Shown one piece after another: positions 43,395 through 51,748 of a stretch of DNA of 64,000 nt; the first letter of the stretch is position 1, and every line of letters starts with the position of its first letter. The stretch is taken from assembly GCA_965212525.1 (NCBI GenBank), contig CBDBVC010000026.1, positions 30,539 to 94,538 on the forward strand, given 5' to 3'. A program made the translations under genes and the position numbers. The stretch is from SZUA-38 sp965212525 (lineage in GTDB: Bacteria; Pseudomonadota; Gammaproteobacteria; Xanthomonadales; SZUA-38). The notes beneath the pieces were generated by a model. That model was not told the DNA's origin. It saw only the letters and a list, made by a program, of their open reading frames with translations, and did no database searches.

Positions 43395-44591
43395 TCAGGC
43401 AGAAGCCGCCTGTAGGAATTTTCCGATGCGTGCGCAGGCTTCAGTGATTTCCTGCTCACTGGAGGCAATCGAAAGTCGCAGATGATCGGGGCAGCCGAAG
43501 GCAGTGCCTGGTACGGTGGCGACTGCCTGCTGCTCCAGCAGCCTGGCGGCGAAGTCGACATCCGAACGGTAACCGCCGTTCCTGATGGCATCGCCGATGT
43601 CGAGAAACAGGTAAAAGGTACACTCGACGGCTGCGTGATGCATGCCCGGCATTGCCTCGAGAAGACCTGTTGCCAGGCGATAGCGGTCAGCATAGGCCCT
43701 GTTCATGTCCACGATGTAACCCTGAGGACCCTCCAGCGCCTCGACAGCGGCGGCCTGGGAGATCGAGCAGGCATTGGAGGTACTCTGGCCCTGGATCCTG
43801 CGCATGGCTGCGATGATCTCCGTCGGGCCCGCACAGTAACCAATTCGCCAGCCGGTCATGGCGTGTGACTTGGAAACACCATTGATCAGCAGGTATCGAT
43901 TGCGCAGTGTGGGTTCAACCTCCAGCAGGTTCAGAGTGGTATCGGCTGACCAGTGCACCTGATCATAGATCTCGTCACTGATCAGGATAAGCTGCGGGTG
44001 TTTTTTCAATACAGCTGCCAGGGCTTTTAGTTCATTGGCTTCATAACGCTGACCGGTCGGATTTGACGGCGAGTTGATGATCAGGGCTCGTGTGTTCTCG
44101 CCAAGCGCTTGAGTGAGTTGATCAGCAGTGATCTTGTAATGACCGTCAGCGGCAGTCTCGAGAATACGGGGTGTCGCGCCGGCCAGTTTGATCATCTCCG
44201 GGTAACTGACCCAGAAAGGTGCCGGTATCAGTACCTCATCACCCGGATTGATCGTGGCCAGAATGGCATTGAACAGACTCTGCTTGGCACCGCTGGATAC
44301 CAGAACCTCATCGGCCTCATACGCGATCGACTTGCGACGTGCAATATCCCTGCAGATGGCGGTTCTGAGCCGCTCGGTGCCGTCCACACTGGTATAGCGG
44401 GTGTGTCCGGCATTGATGGCTGCAATTCCGGCCTCTCGAATGTTATGCGGTGTATCGAAATCCGGTAAACCGGCACTGAGGCTGATGACGTCAATTCCCT
44501 TCTCCCGCATGCTGTTGGCCTGGCGCGTGATTTCGACAGTCGCCGATTCACTCATCTCGTTGATTCGCCGGGCGATGAAGCTCGAAGGCAT
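43395..44591 (-). CDS. aspC: Aspartate/aromatic aminotransferase, class I
   Basis: 398 residues from ATG 44591 (AGGA 6 nt upstream). PLP-dependent fold type I: ISLSAGLPDFDTP near the start, VSSGAKQSLFNAILA, IINSPSNPTGQ, LISDEIYDQVHW and the Lys-bearing GVSKSHAMTGWRIGYC. This is the AspB/PatA-like subgroup of subfamily Ibeta. It makes aspartate from oxaloacetate and glutamate, with possible prephenate activity. It diverges from uvrB. Confidence 0.88.
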   Translation of the reverse strand: MPSSFIARRINEMSESATVEITRQANSMREKGIDVISLSAGLPDFDTPHNIREAGIAAINAGHTRYTSVDGTERLRTAICRDIARRKSIAYEADEVLVSSGAKQSLFNAILATINPGDEVLIPAPFWVSYPEMIKLAGATPRILETAADGHYKITADQLTQALGENTRALIINSPSNPTGQRYEANELKALAAVLKKHPQLILISDEIYDQVHWSADTTLNLLEVEPTLRNRYLLINGVSKSHAMTGWRIGYCAGPTEIIAAMRRIQGQSTSNACSISQAAAVEALEGPQGYIVDMNRAYADRYRLATGLLEAMPGMHHAAVECTFYLFLDIGDAIRNGGYRSDVDFAARLLEQQAVATVPGTAFGCPDHLRLSIASSEQEITEACARIGKFLQAASA

Positions 44592-44695
44592 GTGAATTCC
44601 TGTTTCCGATAACTGGGACACATCGTACAATGTGCGACTGGATTGTCCACTGTCATGATCAGGCATGGCAGTCAGTCACACTCAACAGGGACGCC

Positions 44696-46705
44696 ATGAC
44701 AGATCAATTCAAGCTAGTCTCCGATTATCAGCCGGCCGGCGACCAGCCGCGGGCCATCAGACAACTGGTCGAAGGCTTCAACAACGGCGAACTCAGGCAG
44801 ACACTGCTTGGTGTCACCGGCTCGGGCAAGACGTTCACCATGGCCAACGTGGTGTCACAGCTTCAGAAGCCGACGCTTGTGATGGCACACAACAAGACTC
44901 TGGCGGCTCAGCTTTATGGCGAGTTCAGGGACTTCTTTCCAGACAATGCGGTCGAGTACTTCGTTTCGTACTACGACTACTACCAGCCCGAGGCCTATGT
45001 GCCCACCACCGACACCTATATCGAGAAGGACGCCTCGATCAATGAACACATCGAACAGATGCGCCTGTCGGCAACCAAGGCGTTGCTGGAGCGGAAGGAT
45101 GTGCTCATTGTCGCAACCGTGTCTGCAATTTACGGTCTCGGCGATCCGCAACAGTATTTCAGCATGGTGCTTCATCTGAACCGTGGCACCCGGGTCGACC
45201 AGCGTGCCATCCTGAAGAAACTTGCCGAAATGCAATACACGCGCAATGACATGGAACTCAAGCGGGGTACCTACCGGGCACGGGGTGATGTCATCGACGT
45301 CCACCCGGCTGACTCGGAAAAGGAAGCGATCCGTATCGAACTGTTCGATGATGAGGTCGAGTCCCTGAGTTTCTTTGACCCGCTGACGGGCGAACGACTG
45401 GGCGAAGTGCCGCGGCTCACCATTTATCCCTCTTCGCATTATGTCACCACCCGTCAGACCGTCCTGGATGCCATTGATACCATCAAGGCAGAACTGGTCG
45501 TGCGCCTGGAGCAATTGCGCTCGAACAACAAGCTGGTCGAGGCACAGCGACTGGAACAGCGCACCCGTTTTGACCTTGAAATGATGGTGGAACTGGGCTT
45601 CTGTCAGGGTATCGAGAATTATTCACGGCACCTGACAGGCCGTGATCCGGGTGATCCACCGCCGACACTGTTCAATTACCTGCCATCTGATGCACTGCTG
45701 ATTGTCGATGAGTCGCATGTCAGCGTTCCGCAGATCGGTGCCATGTACAAGGGTGACCGCTCACGCAAGGAAAACCTGGTTGAATTCGGATTTCGATTAC
45801 CGTCGGCACTGGATAACCGGCCGCTGAAGTTCGGTGAGTGGGAATCGTTGTCGCCGCGAACCATTTTTGTCAGCGCAACACCTGGAAAATATGAGCTGGA
45901 ACACACACCGGACATGATCGAACAGCTTGTGCGTCCCACCGGGCTGATCGATCCGGAACTGGAAATCCGGCCCGTGGCAACACAGGTCGATGATCTGTTG
46001 TCGGAAATCAACGATCGCGTTGGACAGGGTGACCGGGTACTGGTAACGACACTGACCAAACGCATGGCCGAGGATCTGACCGATTATCTGGCAGATCACG
46101 GTGTGCGAGTGCGCTATCTGCACTCTGATATCGATACGGTAGAACGTGTCGAAATCATCCGGGATCTGCGACTGGGTGCCTTTGATGTGCTGGTGGGTAT
46201 CAACCTGTTGCGTGAAGGCCTGGACATGCCCGAAGTGTCGCTGGTCGCCGTGCTTGACGCGGACAAGGAGGGTTTCCTGCGCTCTGCCGGTGCACTGATC
46301 CAGACGGTTGGTCGTGCCGCGCGAAATCTGCGCGGCAAGGCAATCCTGTATGCCGACCGGATCACCAATTCGATCCAGATCACGCTGGATGAGACCAGTC
46401 GGCGGCGCAACAAGCAGATCGAACACAACAAGGCACACGGCATCACGCCACAGTCGGTGGTCAAGGCAGTGTCCGATATCATGGAGGGAGCGCATCGCAA
46501 GAGTGAACGTGCCCGTGGCCGCATGCGCCAGCGTGTGGCCGAGGCCAGCACGGATTACAGCACGCTGTCGCCACAGGAGGCTGCCAGAAAAATTCAGGCA
46601 CTTGAAAAGCAGATGTACGAGCATGCCAGGAACCTCGAATTCGAGGAGGCGGCGAGAGTGCGCGATGATCTCAGCCGAATCAAGGCGGCAATGATCGAAC
46701 AATAG
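44696..46705 (+). CDS. uvrB: Excinuclease ABC subunit B
   Basis: Helicase-like damage-verifying subunit of nucleotide excision repair. 669 residues from ATG 44696 behind AGGGA. Walker A GVTGSGKTFTMANV, the beta-hairpin region YFVSYYDYYQPEAYVPTTDT then IEKDASINEHIE, DESHVSVPQI, the motif VSATPGKYE and INLLREGLDMPEV, and the C-terminal UvrC-binding coiled coil (RKIQALEKQMYEHARNLEFE). Complete and of normal length. Confidence 0.96.
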   Translation: MTDQFKLVSDYQPAGDQPRAIRQLVEGFNNGELRQTLLGVTGSGKTFTMANVVSQLQKPTLVMAHNKTLAAQLYGEFRDFFPDNAVEYFVSYYDYYQPEAYVPTTDTYIEKDASINEHIEQMRLSATKALLERKDVLIVATVSAIYGLGDPQQYFSMVLHLNRGTRVDQRAILKKLAEMQYTRNDMELKRGTYRARGDVIDVHPADSEKEAIRIELFDDEVESLSFFDPLTGERLGEVPRLTIYPSSHYVTTRQTVLDAIDTIKAELVVRLEQLRSNNKLVEAQRLEQRTRFDLEMMVELGFCQGIENYSRHLTGRDPGDPPPTLFNYLPSDALLIVDESHVSVPQIGAMYKGDRSRKENLVEFGFRLPSALDNRPLKFGEWESLSPRTIFVSATPGKYELEHTPDMIEQLVRPTGLIDPELEIRPVATQVDDLLSEINDRVGQGDRVLVTTLTKRMAEDLTDYLADHGVRVRYLHSDIDTVERVEIIRDLRLGAFDVLVGINLLREGLDMPEVSLVAVLDADKEGFLRSAGALIQTVGRAARNLRGKAILYADRITNSIQITLDETSRRRNKQIEHNKAHGITPQSVVKAVSDIMEGAHRKSERARGRMRQRVAEASTDYSTLSPQEAARKIQALEKQMYEHARNLEFEEAARVRDDLSRIKAAMIEQ

Positions 46706-46829
46706 CAGCAGTACCGTTCTGCCTGATGCCTGTCAGCCAGTTCTGACAGAATCTGAAGGACAGTCCCTCTGCTGACTCTGATCGGCTGAATTGGACAATC
46801 TTGCCTGATATCATCAGTGGTCATTTGCC

Positions 46830-48797
46830 ATGGAGTTGCGACCGCTCTTGAACCCGCTATCAGACATAGCACCAAATCGATTCAGGCTTGGCCGGTGGCT
46901 GGTTGATGTCGATGCCAATTCATTGCGTTCAGACGATGAAGAGGTGTTGCTTGAGCCCCGCGTGATGAATCTGCTGCAGTATTTCTGCACGCATCCGGGA
47001 ACAACGCTCGGCAAGGACGATATTCTGCAGAATGTCTGGGGCAGTCTGCACTTCGCCGACTCGGTGCTGGCCAGGGCAGTGTCGATTCTGCGATCTGCAC
47101 TCGGCGATGATGCCGGCAATCCCGCCTATATCAGAACCGTGGCGCGTCGCGGTTACCAGCTGATCTGCGATGTTGAGCCGTTATCGGCCGACGACGCGGC
47201 GTATGCACCACCCGGCGCGACATTTCCTCACGATACAGAGCAGTCACATCGTCAACACTGGCCATCGGCAATGAATAATCGTGGTGGATTGCATGCCTAT
47301 CTGATCATGCTGCTGATCGCGGTTATCCTGCTGGCCCTTTATCGAGGTCAAAGTCGTGATGAGCAAGGTCAGCTGGTGCATGCCGACACCGGCAGTCAAC
47401 TGCAATCCATTGCCGTGGTGCCGTTCCGCCTTTATTCAACAACTGACAGCTTTGATTACCTGGCCGAAAGCCTTCATGACGATATCGCCATGCAACTGGC
47501 ACGCTATTCTGAACCCAGGGTCTATCTGGTGTCGGCCTCGGGTACAGAGTCCGATATCTCGCTGGGCAGCAAACTGGGAGCCGATGCCGTGCTCAGCGGC
47601 GCTGTTCAGGTCGACGATGAATCCATTCTGGTCAGCCTCAGGTTGCTGGACAGCCAGACCAGTGAATTGCTGTGGGCATCGGACTACAGTGACCGGCTGG
47701 CACGAACATTCCAGATCAGGCAGAACATTGTCCACGCCCTGGTTTCCAGGGCCCGAAGTGGCATCGAGGATATAGGGCGGAGATCGTTCAGCCAGCCGGA
47801 TGTGAATCCTGAAGCCTACCAGCGCTATCTCAAGGCACGCTGGCTGTGGCATCGGCGAAGTGTTGATGATCTGAAACGTGCTCACCAGCTGTTTTTGAAT
47901 GTGACAGAACTCGACCCCGGCTTCGCTGACGGATTTGCCGGGCTTGCACTCAGCCACATGACACTGGTGAGTTACAGTAATCAGGACCGGCAGCATGGCT
48001 ATGAGGCAGCAGCTCTGGCCGCAAGCAGGGCGCTGGAACTCGATCCCGACAATGCAATGGCTCTGACTGCCAGGGCACAGGTGATGTATCAACGCGACTG
48101 GAACTTCGATGCTGCCATCACGGATCTGAAGCTGGCGATTGACCGGTCACCGGGTGCAATTGACTCCAGACAGTATCTGTCCGAACTCTACTCGATCGTG
48201 GGAGAACATCAGCGTGCCATTGATACCATCGATGAAGCCTTGCAACTGGATCCCTATTCACCACTGCTGCATGGTGTCAGTGGCATTGTTCACAATGCGG
48301 CGGGCAGGCATGACGATGTGGCAGGCATACTGGAAAATGTGACTGCCTATGAGGGCCGGTTTATCTGGCATCTGCGTCATCAGGCCTATGCTGAATCACG
48401 CCTGGGTGATATCACCGGGTCGGCCATGACACGGCTCAGCGAGTTCAGGGGACTGTTCTCAGACAGTGAATACCAGGCCATGCGTGATGCCATCGAGTTG
48501 GACGGTGTGGACGCGTACTGGCGCTGGCGACGTTCACAGTTCAGTGAGAAACGGGCAGCGAGAACAGGGCTCAGCATGATACGTTTTGCTGAAATCCTGC
48601 TGGCACATGATGAACACGATCAGGCCATGCGCTGGATTGAGGCGTCGATGGAATATCGCGGCGAATCATATCTCATGACACGCATGAGTCCGCAGTTCGA
48701 CAAGATCAGGCAACGACCGGATTACCTCGAGCTGTTGCAGCGTCATGGGCTGAAAGCCTATCGGCCAGAGGACTCGGTGCCATCAGAGCAGCGATAA
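46830..48797 (+). CDS. CadC/ToxR-like membrane transcription regulator with TPRs
   Basis: 655 residues. An OmpR-type winged helix at the N-terminus (about 17-110: ANSLRSDDEEVLLEPRVMNL, DILQNVWGSLHFADSVLARA, YIRTVARRGYQLI), one membrane helix (about 152-172, LIMLLIAVILLALY), then a periplasmic segment (SIAVVPFRLYSTTDSFDYLA, AESLHDDIAMQLAR) and about four to five TPR-like repeats. It should sense a signal outside and bind DNA inside without phosphorylation. Targets are unknown; it is alone after uvrB. Confidence 0.85.
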   Translation: MELRPLLNPLSDIAPNRFRLGRWLVDVDANSLRSDDEEVLLEPRVMNLLQYFCTHPGTTLGKDDILQNVWGSLHFADSVLARAVSILRSALGDDAGNPAYIRTVARRGYQLICDVEPLSADDAAYAPPGATFPHDTEQSHRQHWPSAMNNRGGLHAYLIMLLIAVILLALYRGQSRDEQGQLVHADTGSQLQSIAVVPFRLYSTTDSFDYLAESLHDDIAMQLARYSEPRVYLVSASGTESDISLGSKLGADAVLSGAVQVDDESILVSLRLLDSQTSELLWASDYSDRLARTFQIRQNIVHALVSRARSGIEDIGRRSFSQPDVNPEAYQRYLKARWLWHRRSVDDLKRAHQLFLNVTELDPGFADGFAGLALSHMTLVSYSNQDRQHGYEAAALAASRALELDPDNAMALTARAQVMYQRDWNFDAAITDLKLAIDRSPGAIDSRQYLSELYSIVGEHQRAIDTIDEALQLDPYSPLLHGVSGIVHNAAGRHDDVAGILENVTAYEGRFIWHLRHQAYAESRLGDITGSAMTRLSEFRGLFSDSEYQAMRDAIELDGVDAYWRWRRSQFSEKRAARTGLSMIRFAEILLAHDEHDQAMRWIEASMEYRGESYLMTRMSPQFDKIRQRPDYLELLQRHGLKAYRPEDSVPSEQR

Positions 48798-48841
48798 TAC
48801 GCTGACAGCAATCAGCTGTCGTTTCGAATCAACTGCACGAT

Positions 48842-49531
48842 TCACTTGCGCTTGTACCATGTGCCAAACAGCCAGTCCCCGATCGGGTAGGTGATATTGA
48901 AATTATGGTGCTGCATCAGTTCCGGGTTGTGATGATTCAGGTGCAATTGCCTGAGCCGGTTGATGCCAGGTATCTTTCGCCAGAGTGAATCATCATCACA
49001 GTGATAGATGAAATGAAACAGCTCGTAGTTGAGGAAATACGCCACGGCTGTGATGATGAACAGCAAGGCGACATTGGGTGTCAGTAGCCACCAGATCAGG
49101 GCGGCGATCGGGCCACCGAAGCCGATGAAGAAAAACACGATCATCACGAATGGAAACAGCACGGCCTTGAAGTCGCGGCTGGATTCATAATTCATGTGCT
49201 CGTGCGTGAAGAACCGGTGGTGCTGGCGAGTATGCCGATGGTAGATCAGCCTTAGACCCTTTCTAGGGTGGTGCATGGGGCCGCGGTGTCCGAAATATTC
49301 AGCCAGGGTGGCATAGATGAATGTCAGCGGTATGGTCAGCCATTCCAGTGGCTGAACAGGATCCAGCGCGCTGACAGCCCAGCTGATGGCGGCAACTGAG
49401 GTACCCGTGGTCAGCAGGAAATGAGCCCAGCCGCTGTACCACCCCGGCGTTTCCTTCTCGTGAAAGCGCGCTCTGAATTCGGTCAGGGTTTCCCTCTGTC
49501 CAGCGCCGGTCTGATTGACTGAATCACTCAT
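48842..49531 (-). CDS. Sterol desaturase / fatty acid hydroxylase family protein
   Basis: 229 residues from ATG 49531, overlapping the end of proC. Four membrane segments and the histidine clusters of the di-iron family: EYFGHRGPMHH, YHRHTRQHHRFFTHEH, FHFIYHC and HLNHHNPELMQHHNF. Such enzymes hydroxylate or desaturate lipids in the inner membrane. The substrate (fatty acyl chain, sterol-like or hopanoid) is unknown. Co-transcribed with proC. Confidence 0.8.
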   Translation of the reverse strand: MSDSVNQTGAGQRETLTEFRARFHEKETPGWYSGWAHFLLTTGTSVAAISWAVSALDPVQPLEWLTIPLTFIYATLAEYFGHRGPMHHPRKGLRLIYHRHTRQHHRFFTHEHMNYESSRDFKAVLFPFVMIVFFFIGFGGPIAALIWWLLTPNVALLFIITAVAYFLNYELFHFIYHCDDDSLWRKIPGINRLRQLHLNHHNPELMQHHNFNITYPIGDWLFGTWYKRK

Positions 49532-50354
49532 CGTACTCTGAGGAGAGTTCTGCGGAACGGTGTTCTGCTGCACGTACGGCCTGGATCAGCAGATCCTTGT
49601 AGTGTGCCTGTTCCAGTTCACCGATGGCCCGTTCAGTGGTACCACGTGGTGAGGTCACCTGACGTCTGAGCTCGGCAAAGGAGTGCGGTGAGCGCTGAGC
49701 CAGCAGGGTGGCGCCAACAGCGGTCTGCTCGGTCATGCGGGTGATGATCCGTTCCGGCAGTCCCATGTCCCGTCCGGCCTGTTCCAGCGCTTCGAGCATA
49801 TAAAAGAAATAGGCCGGCCCGCTGCCAGAAAGGGCGGTCACGGCATCGAGCTGGGATTCCTCGTCGACCCATACTGATAGTCCGACAGAATCCATGATGC
49901 GCTCTGTCAGGTGTTTCTGCAGACCGGTCACAGCCTCGTTGGCATACATGCCGGTGGCCCCCATGCCAATCAGTGCCGGTGTGTTCGGCATGGTTCTCAC
50001 GATGGCCAGCTCCGTGCTCAGCCACTTGCTGATCTGTTCGATACGAATACCGGCTGCGATGGAGATGATCAGGGGGTGGGTCTGTTCCACCAGTGTCCGG
50101 ACCGAATTCAATGCCTGCTGCATGGTCTGTGGCTTGACTGCCAGCACCAGCACGTCAGGTGTACCAAAGTGTCGCTGGTTATCGGTCCATGCCGCAATAC
50201 CTAATTCGTTGTGCAGCAGCTCGCAGCGCGAGGTGTGCGGGTCGGTGGCCGTGATCTGGGCCGGCATGAAACCCTGATTGATCAGTCCGCCAATCAGGCT
50301 GTGTGCCATGTTGCCGCCGCCCAGAAACCGCACCTTGATGGCTGTGTTCTGCAT
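49524..50354 (-). CDS. proC: Pyrroline-5-carboxylate reductase
   Basis: Last step of proline synthesis, NAD(P)H-dependent. 276 residues from ATG 50354 (GGAG 5-6 nt upstream). Rossmann motif RFLGGGNMAHSLIGGLINQG, IISIAAGIRIEQI, VRTMPNTPALIGMGATGMY, the substrate motif DAVTALSGSGPAYFFYMLEA and QVTSPRGTTERAI. It overlaps the next gene by 8 bp. Confidence 0.95.
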   Translation of the reverse strand: MQNTAIKVRFLGGGNMAHSLIGGLINQGFMPAQITATDPHTSRCELLHNELGIAAWTDNQRHFGTPDVLVLAVKPQTMQQALNSVRTLVEQTHPLIISIAAGIRIEQISKWLSTELAIVRTMPNTPALIGMGATGMYANEAVTGLQKHLTERIMDSVGLSVWVDEESQLDAVTALSGSGPAYFFYMLEALEQAGRDMGLPERIITRMTEQTAVGATLLAQRSPHSFAELRRQVTSPRGTTERAIGELEQAHYKDLLIQAVRAAEHRSAELSSEYDE

Positions 50355-50535
50355 GAATGCTCCGATGATCAAACCGCTCTGTATTGCAGACACTATATCG
50401 CCTGATGGCACGATTACAACGCACCGTTGACGATCATGTCGCAACGACAACAGAGGCATCACTGTCAGCGACACTTGCATCGATCCTGACAACAGGCCTA
50501 TGCTCTCGGTGCCCTGTTAACGGAAGCCGAACAGA

Positions 50536-51360
50536 ATGCAGAGAAATGATCCGTCCGAATACCTGCTGGGATCAGCCGATGCCGAGATCGAGAGACTGGC
50601 CTATCAGCATGAGGTCTGGTCGGATGAGACCAGTCGCATGCTGAGACTGGCAGGTATTGGTATTGGTGACTGTGTTATCGATCTTGGCAGTGGGCCTGGT
50701 CTGATGAGCCTTGAGCTGGCACAGCGGGTGACTTCAGACGGTCGCGTCATTTCGATCGAACCCTCGGCACGTTTCGCTACCATGTTGCACACCATGGCAA
50801 GTGATTCGGCGCGATCACATATCGAGGTCATCGAGGCGGATGCACTCAGCAGCGGGCTCGAAACGGCCGTGGCCGATCATGTGGTGGCACGTTGGCTGTT
50901 CTGTTTTCTGGAAGATCCCGCTGCCGTACTGACCGAATGCCATCGCTGGCTTCGTCCAGGTGGAAAATTGCTGATCTTCGACTACTTCAATTATCTGGCG
51001 GCAAATGTGTTTCCAGAGCAATCCGAGATCAGCGCCCTGTTTCAGGCCTATCTTGACAGTGTAGAGGCGCATGGCGGCAGTTATCAGATTGGCAACCGAT
51101 TGCCCACACTGCTGCATCAGCACGGCTTCAGGATCGAGCACGTTGATCCGGTCAACCGGATTGCCAGGCCAGGTGACGCCGTCTGGCGCTGGGTGGAACT
51201 GTTCAATGCCGTGTTCGTCCCGAAACTGGTGGAGCAGGGTATCTGGAGTAACACCCAGCGATCCGATTTCGAAGCGGCCTGGGAGAGGGTCGCAGCATCG
51301 CCAGACAGTCTGTTATTCAGTCCGCCCATGCTGACGCTGGTTGCCAGCAGACAGCCCTGA
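50536..51360 (+). CDS. Class I SAM-dependent methyltransferase
   Basis: 274 residues. AdoMet-binding motif I VIDLGSGPGLMSLELAQ, acidic motif II ISIEPSARF, motif IV region ADHVVARWLFCFL and post-motif ECHRWLRPGGKLLIFDYFNY. Methyltransf_11/25-like domain with a C-terminal helical cap; substrate unknown. It diverges from proC over about 180 bp and precedes tRNA-Val. Confidence 0.85.
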   Translation: MQRNDPSEYLLGSADAEIERLAYQHEVWSDETSRMLRLAGIGIGDCVIDLGSGPGLMSLELAQRVTSDGRVISIEPSARFATMLHTMASDSARSHIEVIEADALSSGLETAVADHVVARWLFCFLEDPAAVLTECHRWLRPGGKLLIFDYFNYLAANVFPEQSEISALFQAYLDSVEAHGGSYQIGNRLPTLLHQHGFRIEHVDPVNRIARPGDAVWRWVELFNAVFVPKLVEQGIWSNTQRSDFEAAWERVAASPDSLLFSPPMLTLVASRQP

Positions 51361-51483
51361 TCGATGTCCGCTTGCCCGGCTTGTGTGTCTGCAGTTCCGG
51401 AATTGATGAATATTGCCGAAAATGGCCAGAAATGGCTTTTATTCACCGTCTGCATGTGTTAATTTTGCGCGCTCACTTGCGAT

Positions 51484-51560
51484 GGGCGATTAGCTCAGAT
51501 GGTTAGAGCGCTGTCTTGACATGGCAGAGGTCACTGGTTCAATTCCAGTATCGCCCACCA
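51484..51560 (+). tRNA. tRNA-Val (anticodon GAC)
   Basis: 77 nt with encoded CCA. Acceptor GGGCGAT/ATCGCCC pairs perfectly. D arm AGCTCAGATGGTTAGAGC, anticodon loop TTGACAT (GAC at 51518-51520) and T-loop GTTCAATT are typical. No terminator is seen before the thr leader 37 nt downstream, so the two may share a transcript. Confidence 0.96.
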
Positions 51561-51596
51561 GATCATGATTGCAGGTGACACAAGGAGATCTAGAGC

Positions 51597-51638
51597 ATGC
51601 TGAAACACATCACCACATTCACACGAACTACCGAATGA
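51597..51638 (+). CDS. Threonine-rich leader peptide (thrS attenuator)
   Basis: A 13-residue reading frame, MLKHITTFTRTTE, then TGA. Five of 13 residues are Thr (ACC, ACA, ACA, ACT, ACC). AAGGAG (51582-51587) lies 9 nt before the ATG. An intrinsic terminator follows 24 nt after the stop, and thrS starts 110 nt after it. The composition fits an attenuator that makes thrS respond to charged tRNA-Thr. This is a deduction from layout; the gene is too short for similarity. Confidence 0.75.
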   Translation: MLKHITTFTRTTE

Positions 51639-51661
51639 CGGACGGATGCAGCATGGCCGAT

Positions 51662-51687
51662 AAAGGGCGCTGTGCGCCCTTTTTTGT
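51662..51687 (+). terminator. Attenuator terminator of thrS
   Basis: GGGCGC (51665-51670), loop TGT, GCGCCC (51674-51679), then TTTTTT, with A-U pairs extending the stem. A strong intrinsic terminator located between the leader peptide and the gene it precedes, so it would have to be read through for thrS expression unless thrS has its own promoter. Confidence 0.85.
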
Positions 51688-51748
51688 TATGGGAGATTGA
51701 AAACTGGAGCAGGGGCAGACACCTGATCCAATACGCGGAACCAAACTG

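Noticed and set aside
45797..46702. 301-codon minus-strand frame
   Set aside because: Lies wholly opposite uvrB and has no recognisable motif.
46730..46749. Hairpin CTGTCAG/CTGACAG after uvrB as a terminator
   Set aside because: Short stem and no T-run; too weak to call.
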